From: Hansfordia pulvinata
Taxonomy: Eukaryota; Ascomycota; Sordariomycetes; Xylariales
Assembly: GCA_006538405.1 (NCBI GenBank)
Contig: BJKQ01000004.1
Location: 1,984,001 to 2,048,000, forward strand
Length of the DNA: 64,000 nucleotides
Direction of reading: 5' to 3'
Shown here: in pieces, positions 11,402-24,444 of the stretch
How the letters are laid out: every line of letters begins with the position of its first letter
Position numbering within the stretch: the first letter of the stretch is position 1
Position numbers and translations under genes: made by a program
The notes under the pieces: model-generated
What the model was told of the DNA's origin: nothing
Seen by the model: the letters and a program-made list of their open reading frames with translations, nothing else
The model's database searches: none

Positions 11402-14400
11402 ATGGCCGCCGCCGCCACATCCACCGGCCGTGACGGTGTCCACGTCGCCTTCGACCCCGACCTCCCTCACGATGAGCGGCCCAATACGTCCATGTCGGCG
11501 CACGAGCCGTATACCGACGACCGTATGTGACTACTTTCTCAGATACCTTCGCTTGCCCCATCGAGGCGGGGCCCGTCGCCCACATGGCTTACACCTCCGC
11601 AGAGATCGCCCTCGTCTTCCAGATCATCCAGCGCGCCGAGGCGCTGTTGCCCGACCTGCCCGAGAAGTTCCGTCGCACCATCCCCGCGCTCTTCAAGGCC
11701 TATAACCAAGTCCTTGTCGAGAACGACATCGACCCTCGCGATGATAAGCAGGTCTCGAAACTCGTCTTCCAGGTGGGCGCCATCTACGGCCGCCAGCCCC
11801 TCCTCGACAAATTTCGCCAGGTCATGAGCCGCCTCAACATCACTCTTGACATTGAAGTGAGCGAGCAGGATGCGAACGACGCGGACGACTACGGCCATGG
11901 TGACAATGACCTGTATGACGACTTCACCTCCTCTGACTCGTTTGCCCCGTCAGATCCGGGCTCCACCATCCACGACCACGACGGCGATGCAGATGACGAG
12001 CACCAGCCCACGGACGTCGGGAACGAGCCTCCACATCACTCCACCTCCTCTTCAAACGCCGGCGCAGACACCACCGAGGAATATACCATCCCTAAAGACA
12101 CGGAAATACCCCATCTCAACGAAAGCGACAGCTATACCATACCCAGAGACGACCTCTCTCCTCAGCAGGACCGGCCCGACCGGGAGCAGGGTCTTCTAGC
12201 CCAGCAGGCGCTGCAAGGCCAGGCTGCCCTGGGACAGCAACAATCTACTGCCGAGCAGCATTATAGCAACGCCGCTGCTGCGTTCCGAAAAAAGTACCAT
12301 GGCAGATTTGCCACCCAGGAGGCTCTCCACCGCTGGCACCGTCGCTCCGTCTACCTGGACTATCTGTACAACCAGTTCGACTCAGCCCGCGCTGCCGACC
12401 AACTCGACGACTTGCAAGACCGATTCAACTACTGGAGGTCCACGGCCGCTCAAGCTGGTATGACCCCTCTGCCACCCCCCTTGCCCAATACCCGTTCTAA
12501 GCGTGCCGAGGGGATAGCCATCCGGACCCGCCAGATCTTCACCCTCAAAACTGCCTTCATTCGCTGGAGATTCAAAGCCCGATCTCGAGCGCGACCCCAG
12601 GACCGTGTTGCGGACGCTGGCCAACCTCCGGACTTGCCGCGAGCGCCGAGCCAGGTTGAGCCCACAGACCCGTTGCAGCTCAGGATTGCGCTCAAGACTC
12701 ACGAGTTGTTGATGCTATCGCGGACATTTGCCATGTGGTCTAATCGATCAGAGGAAGAGGCCGGAAAGGCCAGTCTTGCTCTAGAAACATATGAGATCGG
12801 CTTGAAGTCCAAAGCATTTGGCCCACGTCGCCGCCTGATCGTTGGGGATATTCAGCCTCCCGTGCCAAGCAGCAACCCTACGCCAACGGTCTCAAGCGCC
12901 CACGAGAATGACCGTGATGCTGGCTTCCCTGCCGTCGGCGTCGTTGAGGATGACGACATGGATGAACTGTTCGAAGAGAACGGACAGTCCGACCAGATGA
13001 GGCAGAAGGCCGAGCTGGCCCGGAAACACTTCGCCATGCGGTCCTTAGCCGCCCGGGCTCAGCAGCAGACGGATGAGTCTGTGTTGCCCAACAAACCCCA
13101 AAACCAGTATCTTCAGCACGCCAGGAAACCCAGCCCGGCGAAGTTGACACGTCTTGCGAACGACGCAAGCAGGAGGAAGTCGCCCGCAAAGTGTCCTCAA
13201 TAAGAGCGTTGGCCGCGCGCAACAAGAAACACGATCAACGTGCTGCAGGCCCCATTTCAAAGGTGGCGTCTGTCGCTGCTTCTTGGGTACCAGGTCTTGG
13301 GAACAAACCGAAGCCGGTTGAGAACCCCCCGAGCCCATGGAGCAGTTTCTTGACGAAAGAACCCTACTTGCCCGGCGACACATTTTTCGCATGCGGTTCT
13401 ATAATGCTTGGGAGGCTTACACCAAGGAGCACGTCGACAGAGCCAGGCAATTCGCTTTGGACAAAGCTTTCCAGCCCTGGAATGAGTCCGCTGCCGCGAT
13501 GCGCGATGCCGATATACAGTATGGTGAAGATCATTGCGATCGCGTGGCCCGGCGCGCCCTCGAGGTGTGGGCCGAGCGGGCGTATGAATCTGGGCAACAA
13601 ATGGACGACGCCGGTCGACTGAATCACAAGACCCGAATGGAAAACACCATCAAGCCTTGGCTTGCCGCAGCACGAGAGAAACGCAACATCACGGAGCACA
13701 AGCGCTCTGCCTTCACCACGTGGTACGACGAGCCAAGTTACGACGAGGTTTTGGCGGCTGATGCAAAGAGTTTCCGTACTATCCGGCAAACGACGATTGC
13801 GCTATCGCGGTGGCGTACCGCCTCAACAGAGCAATCTCAGCATCGAGATCAGCTTGTCGGTTACAGTGGACGGGCTTGCTACTACTACGGCATCACGAGC
13901 GCTATGCGGGCCTGGAAGGCCGCTGCTCGTGAGGCCAGGGTTGAGAAGTCGATGAAAGCTGACGCGGTAGAGACCTGGAACCAGGCCGCAAGGGCTACCG
14001 CGCCTCAGCACCAACAAATGCACGAATGGGCTGAGCGAGCGGTTTTCTACTACAAAGTGACGCGAGCGCTGCCTGACTGGCGAGCCGAAACAAGTGAGGC
14101 CTCCATGCGTCGCGGGCAGCTGCAGGCCTACAGCGAGAAGGCCGACTTTTACTACAAGACACGCGACGCGCTCCGGTCCTGGAGAGCCTGCGCAAAGGAG
14201 ACGCGCAAGCAGCGACTGCGCGACGCCCACCTCGAGACACGGCGCCTCGTCAAGCGGGGCATGGGCGAGCGGGTGGTGCAAGCGTGGCGAGAGCGTGCTG
14301 ACGACGAGGCCCAGCGTGCTCACACCCTGGAAGACGCCCTGGACCACACCGAGGCGGCCCGAACGTGGCGGCAGGCGACGGCGGCGCTCGACTCGTGGCG

Positions 14401-15721
14401 GGGGCGGGCCGCTACGCACCGTGCCCGTGCGCCGTCCATCGACGAGACTACAGGGGGCGACGTGATCATGAACAACGGCAGTGTGCACGCGTACCAGGCT
14501 CTGGACGCGTGGAGGTCGGCGGCGAGCGGCGACAGGTGGCAGGAGGCGCGGGCAGGGCAGCGCTGGCGCGACCGCGCCGCGGGCCAGGCGCTGCGCGGTT
14601 GGAACACGGCCTCACTGCAGCGCGCGGGACGCCCGCAGCAGCTGGCCAACACACTTGCGCGTAGAGACCGACGGCTCCTCCGCGGCGTGCTCGAGGCGTG
14701 GCGGGTCAGGGCGGCGAAGCTGGAGGCTGCCAACATTGACGATGAAGTCGACAACTTTGACGAGGACGATGAGGACGAGGATGGCGACGAAGGGGATGAG
14801 TACGACGACGATGAGGACGGCGACGGCGGATACCTCAAGTCGGTCTCGCTGCTGCGGCAGTCCCAGTACCAGCGCAGCCTCCTAGGCCGTAGCCCGGCGC
14901 CGCGAGGCTCAAGACTTTTCGATTCGGTGGGGGATCCTTCGGTTGGTAACTTTGGCCACAGCGAGAAGAAGAAGCGGCAGCAAGGAGCAGGCCCGCCGGG
15001 CATGTCTTCGTCGCTGCAAGTCAGCGCTCGCAAGTCGCAACATAAGCAGTCCCGACAACACCGGCAGCAGCAGCAACCCCAGAAAGATTCCGCGGAGGAG
15101 GAAGGAGAAACGGAAGAGGAAGCACAGGAGGCGGGCTTCGGGCGGGCCACCGCGATGCCTCACGCGCACAACAACCCCAACCCCAACGTCAACGGCACGC
15201 CGCGCCCCGCCGCGCAGACCTCGACACCGGCGCGGCCGCGCCTGCTCTTCGGCCCGCTGCTCGGTAAGCGCGAGCTGTCCACGACGCCGCTGGCGCCGGT
15301 GCCGGCGGCCACCACCACGGCGGCGGCCAAGAACGGCTACGGCGGCGGCAACTACCACAAGACGTGGCAGCCCCCCGGGATCAGCGGGGGCACCAGCGGG
15401 CGCGTCGACGTGGTCCGGCCGTCGTCGTCACTGACCGCCGCGGCCGGCACCGCCGCGCGGAGCGAGAACGCCAGGCCCGGGGTGACGGGCTCGGCGCCCG
15501 GCACCCCCATCCTCACGCCCGCGGCCGACGTGCATAAAAGGCGCTCATCGGTTGCGGGGCGGGGACGGGGACGGGAACGGGTGCAGGGCAAGGAAGCGGG
15601 GCCGGCCACGGCAGGGCGGCGAGCGCGAGTACCAGGAGGGGGCTCAGGGTTTCGTGGGCTGCTTGAGGAGAGGAGAGTAATGCAGTCTCTACGACTTGTT
15701 TGTCTTGCGTTGGATACATAG
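11402..15721 (+). CDS. SFI1: SFI1-like centrin-binding spindle-pole protein, two apparent frameshifts
   Basis: Sfi1 is a long helical filament that binds centrin/Cdc31 and drives spindle-pole-body half-bridge duplication. Exon 1 is 11402-11522; the 80-nt intron 11523-11602 (GTATGT...CTTAC...GCAG) joins PYTDD to QIALVFQIIQRAEALLPDLP, an N-terminal block typical of fungal Sfi1. The body carries many repeats centred on a Trp, such as ALHRWHRR, RFNYWRST, AFIRWRFKARS, ALRSWRACAKE and VVQAWRERADDEA. An acidic run (about 14742-14825) is followed by a basic, Ser/Ala-rich tail. The frame breaks twice. Near 13129-13140, one extra C in a CCC triplet restores the reading through EVARKVSSIRALAARNKKHD; at the six-C run 13325-13330, one extra C gives VENPPEPMEQFLDERTLLAR. 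Corrected length is about 1413 residues. Intron and start are inferred. Confidence 0.85.
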
Positions 15722-17087
15722 GTATACAGGGGGCGTTGTTGGACTACCTAGCGATTGGTCTTGTGTTTGGATTGGATAGAGGGTGGCGTGTCGGCCCTCG
15801 CAAAAGGGTGTTTCTATTCCCGTCCCAGCCAGGGTCAGGAGCCAGGGGGTTGAGAAGCATAGCCTGGCGTTGGCGCGCTCTTCAATCGAATTTATGATGA
15901 ATGCTTATTATACACGACTCTTCTGAAAACGCCGCGGTAAATCCAGCTGATCTCGAACGAGATGGTGCTGGTGATGTCCTTGACGGATCGCGCCATGCGC
16001 ATGCGTGTCTTGCTTTGTGCCTCGGGTCGCGTCCGCGCACAAGAAATGCGTGGTGCTCGACGTGAAAGAGCACATATTGATCATTGATACGTATTCTGAA
16101 GCCTTGAATCATAAGTGAGGTGTACAAACTGAAGCCTCTCAAAGGGGAGGTTGATAGGGGAGATGGAGGCTGAGATACGGGACTAGCCCAAAACAGCAAG
16201 ATGGGCCTCTAAAGGTAAGGTAGCTGTCAGTGGGAGCAATTGCAAGTGCATGTATCTTTGCGATCATTATTAGCAGGCCCGTACCTTCCCAAGCACGTGG
16301 AAGTCGAGGGTCGAGACGCGAGCCCCACGTCATCGCACACGTTACCCCGAACCCGCGGCAGGTACGAGTACCTCCAGCTCCAGCTCCAGCTTCAGCTCGG
16401 CGTGCAGTCAGTGGAATGCTGATTTACTTGCCGATACCATCAGTCAGCACCACCACCACCACCTCCTCCTTCTCTTCCTTCACAACCGACCTCACGCCCC
16501 GGATCCTATATCCCATATCCCGCTGTTGGCCGCTGAGCTTGTTGCTCAACTCCCTCGCCTCCTCTCACCCCCAGCGGCGATCAGGTGCACAGCACGCGAG
16601 ACCCGCCCTGTTCCGCGCCCTCTCGGCCAACAGCTCTCCGCGCACCGCTGGCCTCCCTTAAGCCCCTCCGCCACGGCCTCCGACGATCGCATCTTATCCC
16701 GCCACGTCTCGCCTCCCCTCCACAATCCACGACACAACGTCGCTTAATACTATAATCTCCGACCTTGCCGACTCATTGCAGTACCCATCGACCTGCCTGC
16801 CGCCGGCTTTGCGCCACCTTGCTCGCCCAATGTTCTAGGAGAGGCTTTGCTTGCCCTGGGAGAGCCGGAAGCGCAAGCGCGACGACACCCCGAGTCGCCA
16901 TAGACTACACATCCCAGCCCGACCCCGAAGCCGACACCGACACCGAAATCGCTCCGACGCGGGAGACACCCTAGGGAAAGCCTCCCGGCACCCGGCTGCG
17001 ACAGCCCCCGCCCGCGCCCAAGGAACGGCGACCAAGGCCACCGCGCCACCAGCCGGCCCACGGCACACACCCTTCCACCACCCAACG
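15722..17087. other. Intergenic region between SFI1 and RAV1
   Basis: 1.37 kb with no supported gene. It carries one GTACGAGTAC motif (16362-16371) and pyrimidine-rich sequence at about 16440-16760 consistent with RAV1 transcription start sites. An open frame in phase with RAV1 extends upstream to about 16851 but has no ATG before 17088. Confidence 0.55.
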
Positions 17088-20000
17088 ATGCGCGCCGTCC
17101 TACCGGGCAGGCCCGAGGCGCTCCCTCAGGCCCTTGCCACGGGATACTGGGACGGCACTGTTGCCGGCCACGGTGACGGCCCCGACTCTCAGCCCGGCTT
17201 CGGCTTTGGCTCCGGCGCGTCCCTCGCCCGCCGCGTCATCGTCTACGCCACTGGCTGCGCCCTGGCTATCCTCGGCACCGACAACACCCTTCTGCAGACA
17301 ATCTACGACGATGATCCGCGGCCGCTCAAGGCGGTCGCGTTCGACGAGGCTACCGGCAAGATCGCCGCTGCCACCGCTGCAGCCGTGCGCGTATACAGGC
17401 CCGTGGGGCTGGGAGAGGACAAGGTGCGTGCCTGTTGATCTGCCCTCTTAATCTAGCGCGAAGGGCTCATGGCTGACCGACGGGAATAACACATGTCTCC
17501 TGCACGCAGTGGGCTCTCCAGTCCTCCTTTTCTATCCCTGAAGATGCCGACAAAAATAGCAACCGGAGAGAGGGCGGCGCCGACGACGATAATGCCGATG
17601 ACGACAGACCACCCCCAACGCTCTCCTGGGGCGGCAACCAGGAGCTGCTGGTCGGCACCCGGTGTCTCCGGCTCTACGACACGACGTCCACGCCCTGTGC
17701 CTGCTTCTGGACGCAAAATCTTGCCAGCCCTGTGCAGGCCGCAGAGCTGTCATGCGACTCGGCGTACATCGCGTCCGTGGGCCGCGCCGATCGGCTGGTC
17801 AAGGTCTGGCGGCGCCTCAACTTCGGCTCCGACCAGGTCAACTTCGAATTTGCCTACCTGCCGCACCCACGCGCCGTCACCGCTCTGCAGTGGCGGCGGC
17901 CCCTGCATCTGCAGCAGACCCTCGACGAGAACATCCTCTACACCTTCTCCGCAGACGGTCACATGCGCGTATGGACGGGTGCCGACAAGGGCCACAGTCA
18001 TGGCCATCACCACAGCGCCGCCGGCCAGGGCATGCGCCTATGGGGGGCGGTCGACCTGGCCAAAGCCCTGCCAGACCAGCCCAGCCCAGAAGGCCAGGAA
18101 GGCGACAGTGTCCGGTGGGCCTTCATCATCAGCCAGAAGGACCTGGTCAACGCCACGGAGAGGGCCGTTCAGGTCCGTGGTGGCCCCGACAGCGAGAAAG
18201 ATGTCGCTCTGCAGTATCTGATGTCCATCGCTAACCGCGACACGGAGCTACTCGTCGTCCTCGATGGCCGCGGCGCAATGTCGGCATGGGCCCTGGAGAA
18301 TGTCGGCTGTCAGACCACGTCGGCCAACAATATCGACAACGTCGCCCACTTCCGCCTCGGCGACTTCGACCTGCTGGGCAAGACCAGGCGGAAGCCCCCG
18401 CATGTCCAGATCCGGAGCTACTGCGACCAGGCCGATGGCAATCTCCACATTCTGTTCCATTACTTTGATGGATCTATCGATGTCTTTCGGACCGATATTG
18501 CCGACCTGCTGGACCCCTCCGCCAGCAGCAGCGCTGGCGGTAGGGGTTCTGGCGCCGGGCGTCTTTCCCATCGAGCCACCTGGTCCGGCCACTCGGCGTC
18601 CATCAAGAAGATCGTGCGCAACTTCAGCGGCCATGCCATTGTGTCCCGTACAGAGAAGGGCGAGAGCGTCGTCTGGAAGCATGCCGGCCCTCGGTCCAGT
18701 GGCGCCTTGCGCCGTAAACAGATCCCCGAGACCCGTCATATCCACCGCATCTGTCTCATCCGGGGCGGAAGTTTTGTCATCTTCCTCCACCACCAGAGCA
18801 TCGCCGTCTGGGACTGTCGGCCGGCGGCCCCTGTGCTGCTTGCCGAGTGCAAGTATGATGTGCCTGGGAAGCCGCTTTGCATCCTCAATCTGCCGCCGCA
18901 AGACACCAGCGACACCTCGGTGGCACACATTGCCACGATAACTTCAAAGCAGCACGGCATCGTGTGGGAGGTGTGTCTTCCGAAGGGCTCGGCTCACCAG
19001 GACAGAGCCGAGCTCAACGGCCGTGTAAACGGATCGCGGGCATCCATCAGCGAATTCTGCAGTTTCAAGCTGGAAGACGCCGGGGACCTGGCGTACGTTT
19101 TGCCTGTGGACCCCGCGGGGGCCTCGCAAGTCGCGTCTGGTTTTCTCGATGTCTTTGCGCGAGACGTCGCCGTCTCCTACACCCACTCGGGGCGGGTTGA
19201 GTTCTGGGCAGCGCAGGTCAACCTGGAGCAGCGCCGAGTCGAGTGGTTGTCCACGTCATCCATGGAGACTGGCATTGTCGAGCCATCCCTTGTCAGCGGC
19301 AGCACCATGAAGAAGGCGGCATTGGTCAACCGGGAGCGCTCCGAGGTGTCCATTTGGGACATCCGCGGGGCGCGCCTCGAATACTCGCAGGACTTTGAGG
19401 GCCATAACACCATCCAGGATCTCGACTGGACCTCCACCCCGGACTCGCAGTCCATCCTCGCCGTCGGGTTTCCCTACCGCGTCGTACTGCTGTCCCAGCT
19501 GCGGTACGACTATCTCAACAAGGGCCCAGCGTGGGCGCCCCTCCGCGAAATCAACATCCGCGACCTCACCCCTCACCCCATCGGCGATTCCACCTGGCTG
19601 AGCGACGGAAACCTGGTTATTGGCGCGGGACACCAACTTTTCGTATACGACAGGATGTTCGACGTCGAAAAGAGCCTCGCGTCTGGCACAAGCGCCAGCG
19701 CTGCGGCCATGTCCTCTATTAGGGATAAAGGGCCCAAGCCGCCGACTGGCCCCAGCTACGGTGCGGTCAAGCCCAGCGAGGCGGCAAGTGCTAGAGATGC
19801 CCGCCGCGACATGTTCGAGGTGGTCCAAAGGCTCAATGGGCCCTTGCCCGTGTTCCACCCGCAATTCCTGAGCCAATGCATCATGGCGGGCAAGGCAGAT
19901 GTGGTCAAGCGGATCCTCGTTGCCCTCCACCAAACCCTACGGTATCATGTTGAAGGTGATGCCATCGACGACTACCTCGGCTTGGACTTGCAGGAGTTCA

Positions 20001-22318
20001 TTGTCGGCGAAGATGTGAGTGAGCCCCAGCGCGCCCCGGCGATACTGCTCCCTCCCTGTGGTCGTAACCCCTGAAAACAGAGCTGCGCGGCTTCTGGATG
20101 AAGAATGATGGCTGACTTGAAATGAATATCCAGGATTCAGCTGCTGCCAAGGGCCGCGATGCGTCGTACTTGACCCGCCGGATGTCCTACGACGAGGGCG
20201 ACGAGGCGAACTTTAGCGAGGACATGGCCCTGAGCATCTGCGAGCGGCTGCGCGAGGTGGCGGTGCCGCAGCTGTCAGACCACGAGCAGGCCCAGCTGCT
20301 TGACATTGTCGACTGCGCTGGCGTCGTCGAGAAGCAGCGCCGTTCGCTTGATGAGGACGGCGCGCGCTTCATGCTCTTCTTCCGCATGCGCATGCGCCTG
20401 CGCAACAGCAAGAGCGAAGACGACAGCGACAGCGGCAGTGAGGATAGCCGGGCTGAGCAGAACGGTGGTGGCGGCGGCGGCGGACGTGCAGAGGCCGAGG
20501 CCGCCTCGTCCTGGCGCGAGATTGCCTGGGCTTTCCACTCAGACAGCCAGGACGTTCTCGCCGACTTCACCGCGCGTCAGTACCAGGGATCCATGCGCTG
20601 GGAGAATGCTCGCGAGAGCGGCATTTTCATGTGGCTTGCTGACCCGGCGGCTGTAGTAAGTCTTCCCTTTGGCCCTGCAATGCTGCCCTCTCCTGACCTG
20701 CCCACCCGCCCCCCCGACACCTGTGTTTCTCAACGCCCCCCTCGTGCACCGCGTTTTGTCTTCATTGCTTGGAGCATTCCGGCCAAGTTACTGACCATTG
20801 TGCCCATCGAAACAGAAAGCCCAGTTCGAGGTAGTCGCACGTAACGAGTATACCAAGGGCGAAACGAAGAATCCAGTCGACTGCAGTCTGTACTACCTGG
20901 CTCTGCGCAAAAAGACAGTGCTGCAAGGACTGTGGCGAATGGCCTCGTGGAATCGTGAGCAGGCCGCCACGCAGCGCCTGCTGGCCCAGAACTTTGAAGA
21001 GCAGAAGCACCGCACTACCGCTCTGAAGAACGCTTACGCTCTGCTCAGCAAGAGGCGCTTCGGTAAGTCAATTATTCTATGGACGTCCTCCCCCCCTTCC
21101 CGGCATTGACTGACACGTAAGCTCTGACTGACACGTTTGTTTTTCAACAGAGTACGCCGCCGCCTTCTTCTTGCTGGCGGATCAGCTCCATGATGCCGTC
21201 AACGTCTGCCTCAACCAGCTTGGCGACTTGCAGCTGGCCGTAGCTATTGCTCGGGTGTACGAGCCGGTTGAGAGCGATGGCAGCCCTGGGCCTGTGCTGC
21301 GCCGCCTACTCGAGGACGAGGTTCTGGCTGCCGCTGCCCGAGACGGAAATCGCTGGCTCGCGTCCTGGGCTTTCTGGATGCTCCGCAGACGCGACATGGC
21401 GGTGCGAGCGTTGATCGTGAGTCTTCCAGGTTCCCATGAATCACAACTTGCCCCATATTGGGGTCCAGCGAGTGTTGTAGGCCCTCCACGAGGCACAGAA
21501 GCGATGGCGTCCCCGATACAATTACACACAGTACCATTGCTGACCATCCTTCTTCCTCGCAGACGCCAGTATACACGCTCGTCGAAACACCGCCGGCAGC
21601 AGAAACCGGCGACGCCAAGGGCAACAGTATCAGCAACTATAACATGGCGAACAAGCTTTTTCTCACTGACGACCCAGCGCTCGTCGTCATGTACGCGCAG
21701 CTGAGGCGCAAGACGCTGCAGACGCTGCGAGGCGCTACTCGTGTTACCCCGGGCGCCGAGTGGCAGTTTGTCGTCCACAGCGCCCGCACCTACGATCGCA
21801 TGGGCTGCGACCTGCTGGGGTTGGACCTTGGTGAGTTCCCAGTCGCCTTCTTGCCCTCATCCATTACAGACCGTCTCCAGGGATCTGGCACCGGCACAGA
21901 CTTCCAGGGCTCGGCCGGCCCTCTTACCCTGATTCAATGCCTATACATGAGCGAACGTCACTGACAATCAAAAGTACGCAACTGGGAGTTCCTGCGACAA
22001 CCACCACCAGAAGCGTCCGTGGCCCCGCCCACCTCGCCCGTCGCCGCTGCGGAGAAGCCGATCGATCCCCGTCAGCTGCTGCGTCGCCGCAGCAGCCTCG
22101 TCGTCGCCGATCTCCCCGCGCCGCCCCCGAGGAGCCCGACGGTGGCCTCCCCCTTTGCCGCGTCGGTGCCCGAGGTCATGAAGACCGGCGTCGACCCCGT
22201 CGCGGCCGCCGGCCAGCAGCACCACCCTGCCGCCGCCGTTGCCAACAAACCCAAGCCGCCGCCTACCATGTTTGAAGAGCCGGACGCAAACTCGCTACTG
22301 GATAGTTTTGGATTCTGA
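17088..22318 (+). CDS. RAV1: RAVE complex subunit Rav1 (V-ATPase assembly), 7 exons
   Basis: Rav1 (DMXL/Rabconnectin-3 family) is the large subunit of RAVE, which with Rav2 and Skp1 re-associates V1 with Vo of the vacuolar H+-ATPase. Exons 17088-17423, 17510-20014, 20134-20655, 20816-21062, 21151-21416, 21563-21830 and 21975-22318 join in frame to 1495 residues; yeast Rav1 has 1357. The N-terminal half shows WD40-like blades (for example RADRLVKVWRRLNFGSDQVN and ILYTFSADGHMRVWTGADKG). The C-terminal Rav1 domain includes NPVDCSLYYLALRKKTVLQG, LWRMASWNREQAATQRLLAQNF cut by no stop, and EYAAAFFLLADQLHDAVNVC. The tail is Pro/Ala-rich and ends ANSLLDSFGF. The start is the first in-frame ATG, followed by MRAVLPGRPEALPQALATGY. 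All six introns are GT-AG. It converges with the hydrolase gene. Confidence 0.95.
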
Positions 22319-23127
22319 GGAGGGAGTGACGTTTATGCGCACGGCAGGCGCGTGTAAATATGGAAGACGAGGCTCGATGGAGGCACGATGGCGGGGTGCC
22401 CTTGTATGACTAGCTATCAGTGTACATTTTGTGAAGGGATGGATCATGAAGCTCTAGGGAGTTATTGGCTCGCGGCGAAGAAGCGGACAGGGAGAATCAT
22501 GCGAGCTGAAAAGGCAGTGACGCAGCAGGTTTCCCTTCATGGTGGGATAAGAAATAGAGGGGGGAACTGGATGGCGCTCGAGGCGAAATCGACCCTCGCC
22601 GGTCTCGAACATCGCCAGGCCATGTTTCGCAAGCCGGATTTCAAGTTTTGAACTGAGGACTCACGATGCGGGAGTCACTTCATGTCAACGATTCGAGGGG
22701 GCGCGTCAAGTCTGCCGGGCCAGTTCGGAGATGATGTATTTCGGACGGTCTATAAGCGAGGTGCTGAAAACAAAAGTCTATCGGAGCAAAAAACAAAGAG
22801 CAAGTCCACCAATGCCGTAAAATCAAAGATTAGGTATTTACATCGTCAGACACGAGGCTGTATGTCAGAAGGGCCACACCCCTCTGTCGCCCGGTTAACG
22901 AGGGGCTCGTGCCCATGTCCATGGTCGTCGCACGTTCAAGCAACTCTCCTTCTTCTTGGTCGCATGAAAAAGAGGTGACATGCGGCCTGTTCTCTCAAAT
23001 GCTGTCTAAAAAGTTATGCCGTTGCGTGAAGGGCTGGGAGCTTCTCCCTCCCTGCAGAGGAGGGGCCTGCGGCTCACAGCCCCGTTGATTAAAAATTAGA
23101 TTACCGGGCTTGAATGCCGAGGTTGTC
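22319..23127. other. Convergent 3' region between RAV1 and the secreted hydrolase
   Basis: 809 bp, AT-richer than the coding flanks. An 87-codon open frame at 22388-22651 shows no domain and lies in the expected 3' untranslated region, so it is not called as a gene. Confidence 0.55.
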
Positions 23128-24444
23128 TCATGCTTTATCCGGGTCGGGGAAAGGGTCGTCGCCGTCCTTCTGCCGGGGGTAGCCAAAGTCGTAGGCCCGG
23201 GACCCGTCGCCGTTGAAGTTGTCGCTGAAGATCCGGGTGAGCCCGGCCCTCGAGCTGAACATGTCCTCGCTGTCGTGGCCGGCCTCGATGTAGTCGACCG
23301 TGTGGCAGAGGCCCTTGGGGTTGCTGCACGTGGGCTTGAAGGCGTGGATGAAGTTGAGGAAGCGCTCGTTGCGGTTCCTCCCCTGCGCCATCGACGCGCA
23401 GTCGTCGTTGGCGCTGCCCTCGTCGCGGCGGCCTCTCGCGTAGGCCAGATTCTTGGCCTCGTAGTTCTTCCGGAGCGCGCTGCGGCCCTGGGCGACCAGC
23501 CCAGCGCCGTAGTTCATGGGATAGGCGTTGAAGCTGTGGAAGCCCATGCGGTAGTCGTCGTACTCGGGGCAGTCCGAAACGTCCTCCGGCCGTGACGTCT
23601 CGAGCCAGGCGTAGCTGTTGGGGTTGGCGATCCAGAATGTAACGGGGACATCGAGGCTCTCGGTGATCTTGGTGAGCACGGCATACCGCTGTGTCATCTG
23701 GCCGCCGAGCGAGTGGCCAGCCACGACGATCTGCTTCATGTGCGGGAAGCGGTCCTTGTCGGCGAAGTACTTGAGGAGCTCGTCCATGACATAGTACGAG
23801 GACACGCCGCCTTGCTTTCCGCTCCCCGTGTGGTCGCTGCGACTTGCTGGGTATTGGCTGTCGCCGCCTGCGCTCCACTGCGAGCCCTTCCACACCAGGG
23901 CGCTTGACGTCGAGCCCTCGCCGACCGGCTTCCCGTCTTCCCAGGGGTATGCGCCGCCTTTGTCGTTTCCATTGCCGAAATACGGTGCCATCATGGCCAC
24001 GTTGTCCGCCGTGATTTGGTCGTCGTCGACAAGATTCAGCGCGTCTTGAGCCTGCCCGAGAAGATCTCACGTTAGCATGACTAACAGTCGCTCACAGGGC
24101 TACAGTCCCGTCGGACCTATTGGAGATGGAAGACTTACTTTCTGGATAAAGTCATGAGGGTGGCGGTGGAGTCCATGGATGAATATGACGGCTCGCTTGA
24201 CGTCGGTCTCAACAATGCGGTCCCCAGTGCTGTTATGCGTATAATAGTTCATCAATGTCAGCTTCCTGTTGCCGCCAGCAGGGTCGGCGATCTTGAAGAA
24301 AGCCAGCTCGGCGCCGTTGACAGCTCCCAGGCTGCTCTCGATTTTTTCGCCTGCATATTGCTGTGCTGAAGCCAGCATGGACGGCGCCTGGAGAATACTG
24401 CTGATGGCCAGAAGCGCCAGCGAAGGCAAGGAGAGGCGCTGCAT
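23128..24444 (-). CDS. Secreted alpha/beta-hydrolase-fold protein, 2 exons
   Basis: A 409-residue protein from exons 24139-24444 and 23128-24051 on the minus strand; the 87-nt intron has GTAAGT, branch GCTAACG and CAG. The N-terminus (MQRLSLPSLALLAISSILQA, then PSMLASAQQ) is a clear signal peptide. The fold is indicated by AVIFIHGLHRHPHDF, an oxyanion-hole-like HG strand, and by the nucleophile elbow GHSLGGQ with Ser216. A candidate catalytic His is in the EAGHDSEDMF region. An NHS sequon (YTHNSTGD) suggests N-glycosylation. Similar secreted hydrolases without assigned substrate are common in filamentous ascomycetes. The reaction (esterase, lipase or peptidase) cannot be decided. The gene has a long shared upstream region with the OPT transporter. 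Confidence 0.85.

Noticed and set aside
11523..11542. A 20-nt intron near the SFI1 start (GTATGT...CTCAG)
   Set aside because: Too short to splice. The 80-nt version ending at 11602 has a CTTAC branch site and yields the conserved Sfi1 N-terminal block.
16851..17087. In-frame N-terminal extension of RAV1
   Set aside because: The frame is open but contains no ATG before 17088, and the Arg/Pro-rich translation does not resemble the Rav1 N-terminus.
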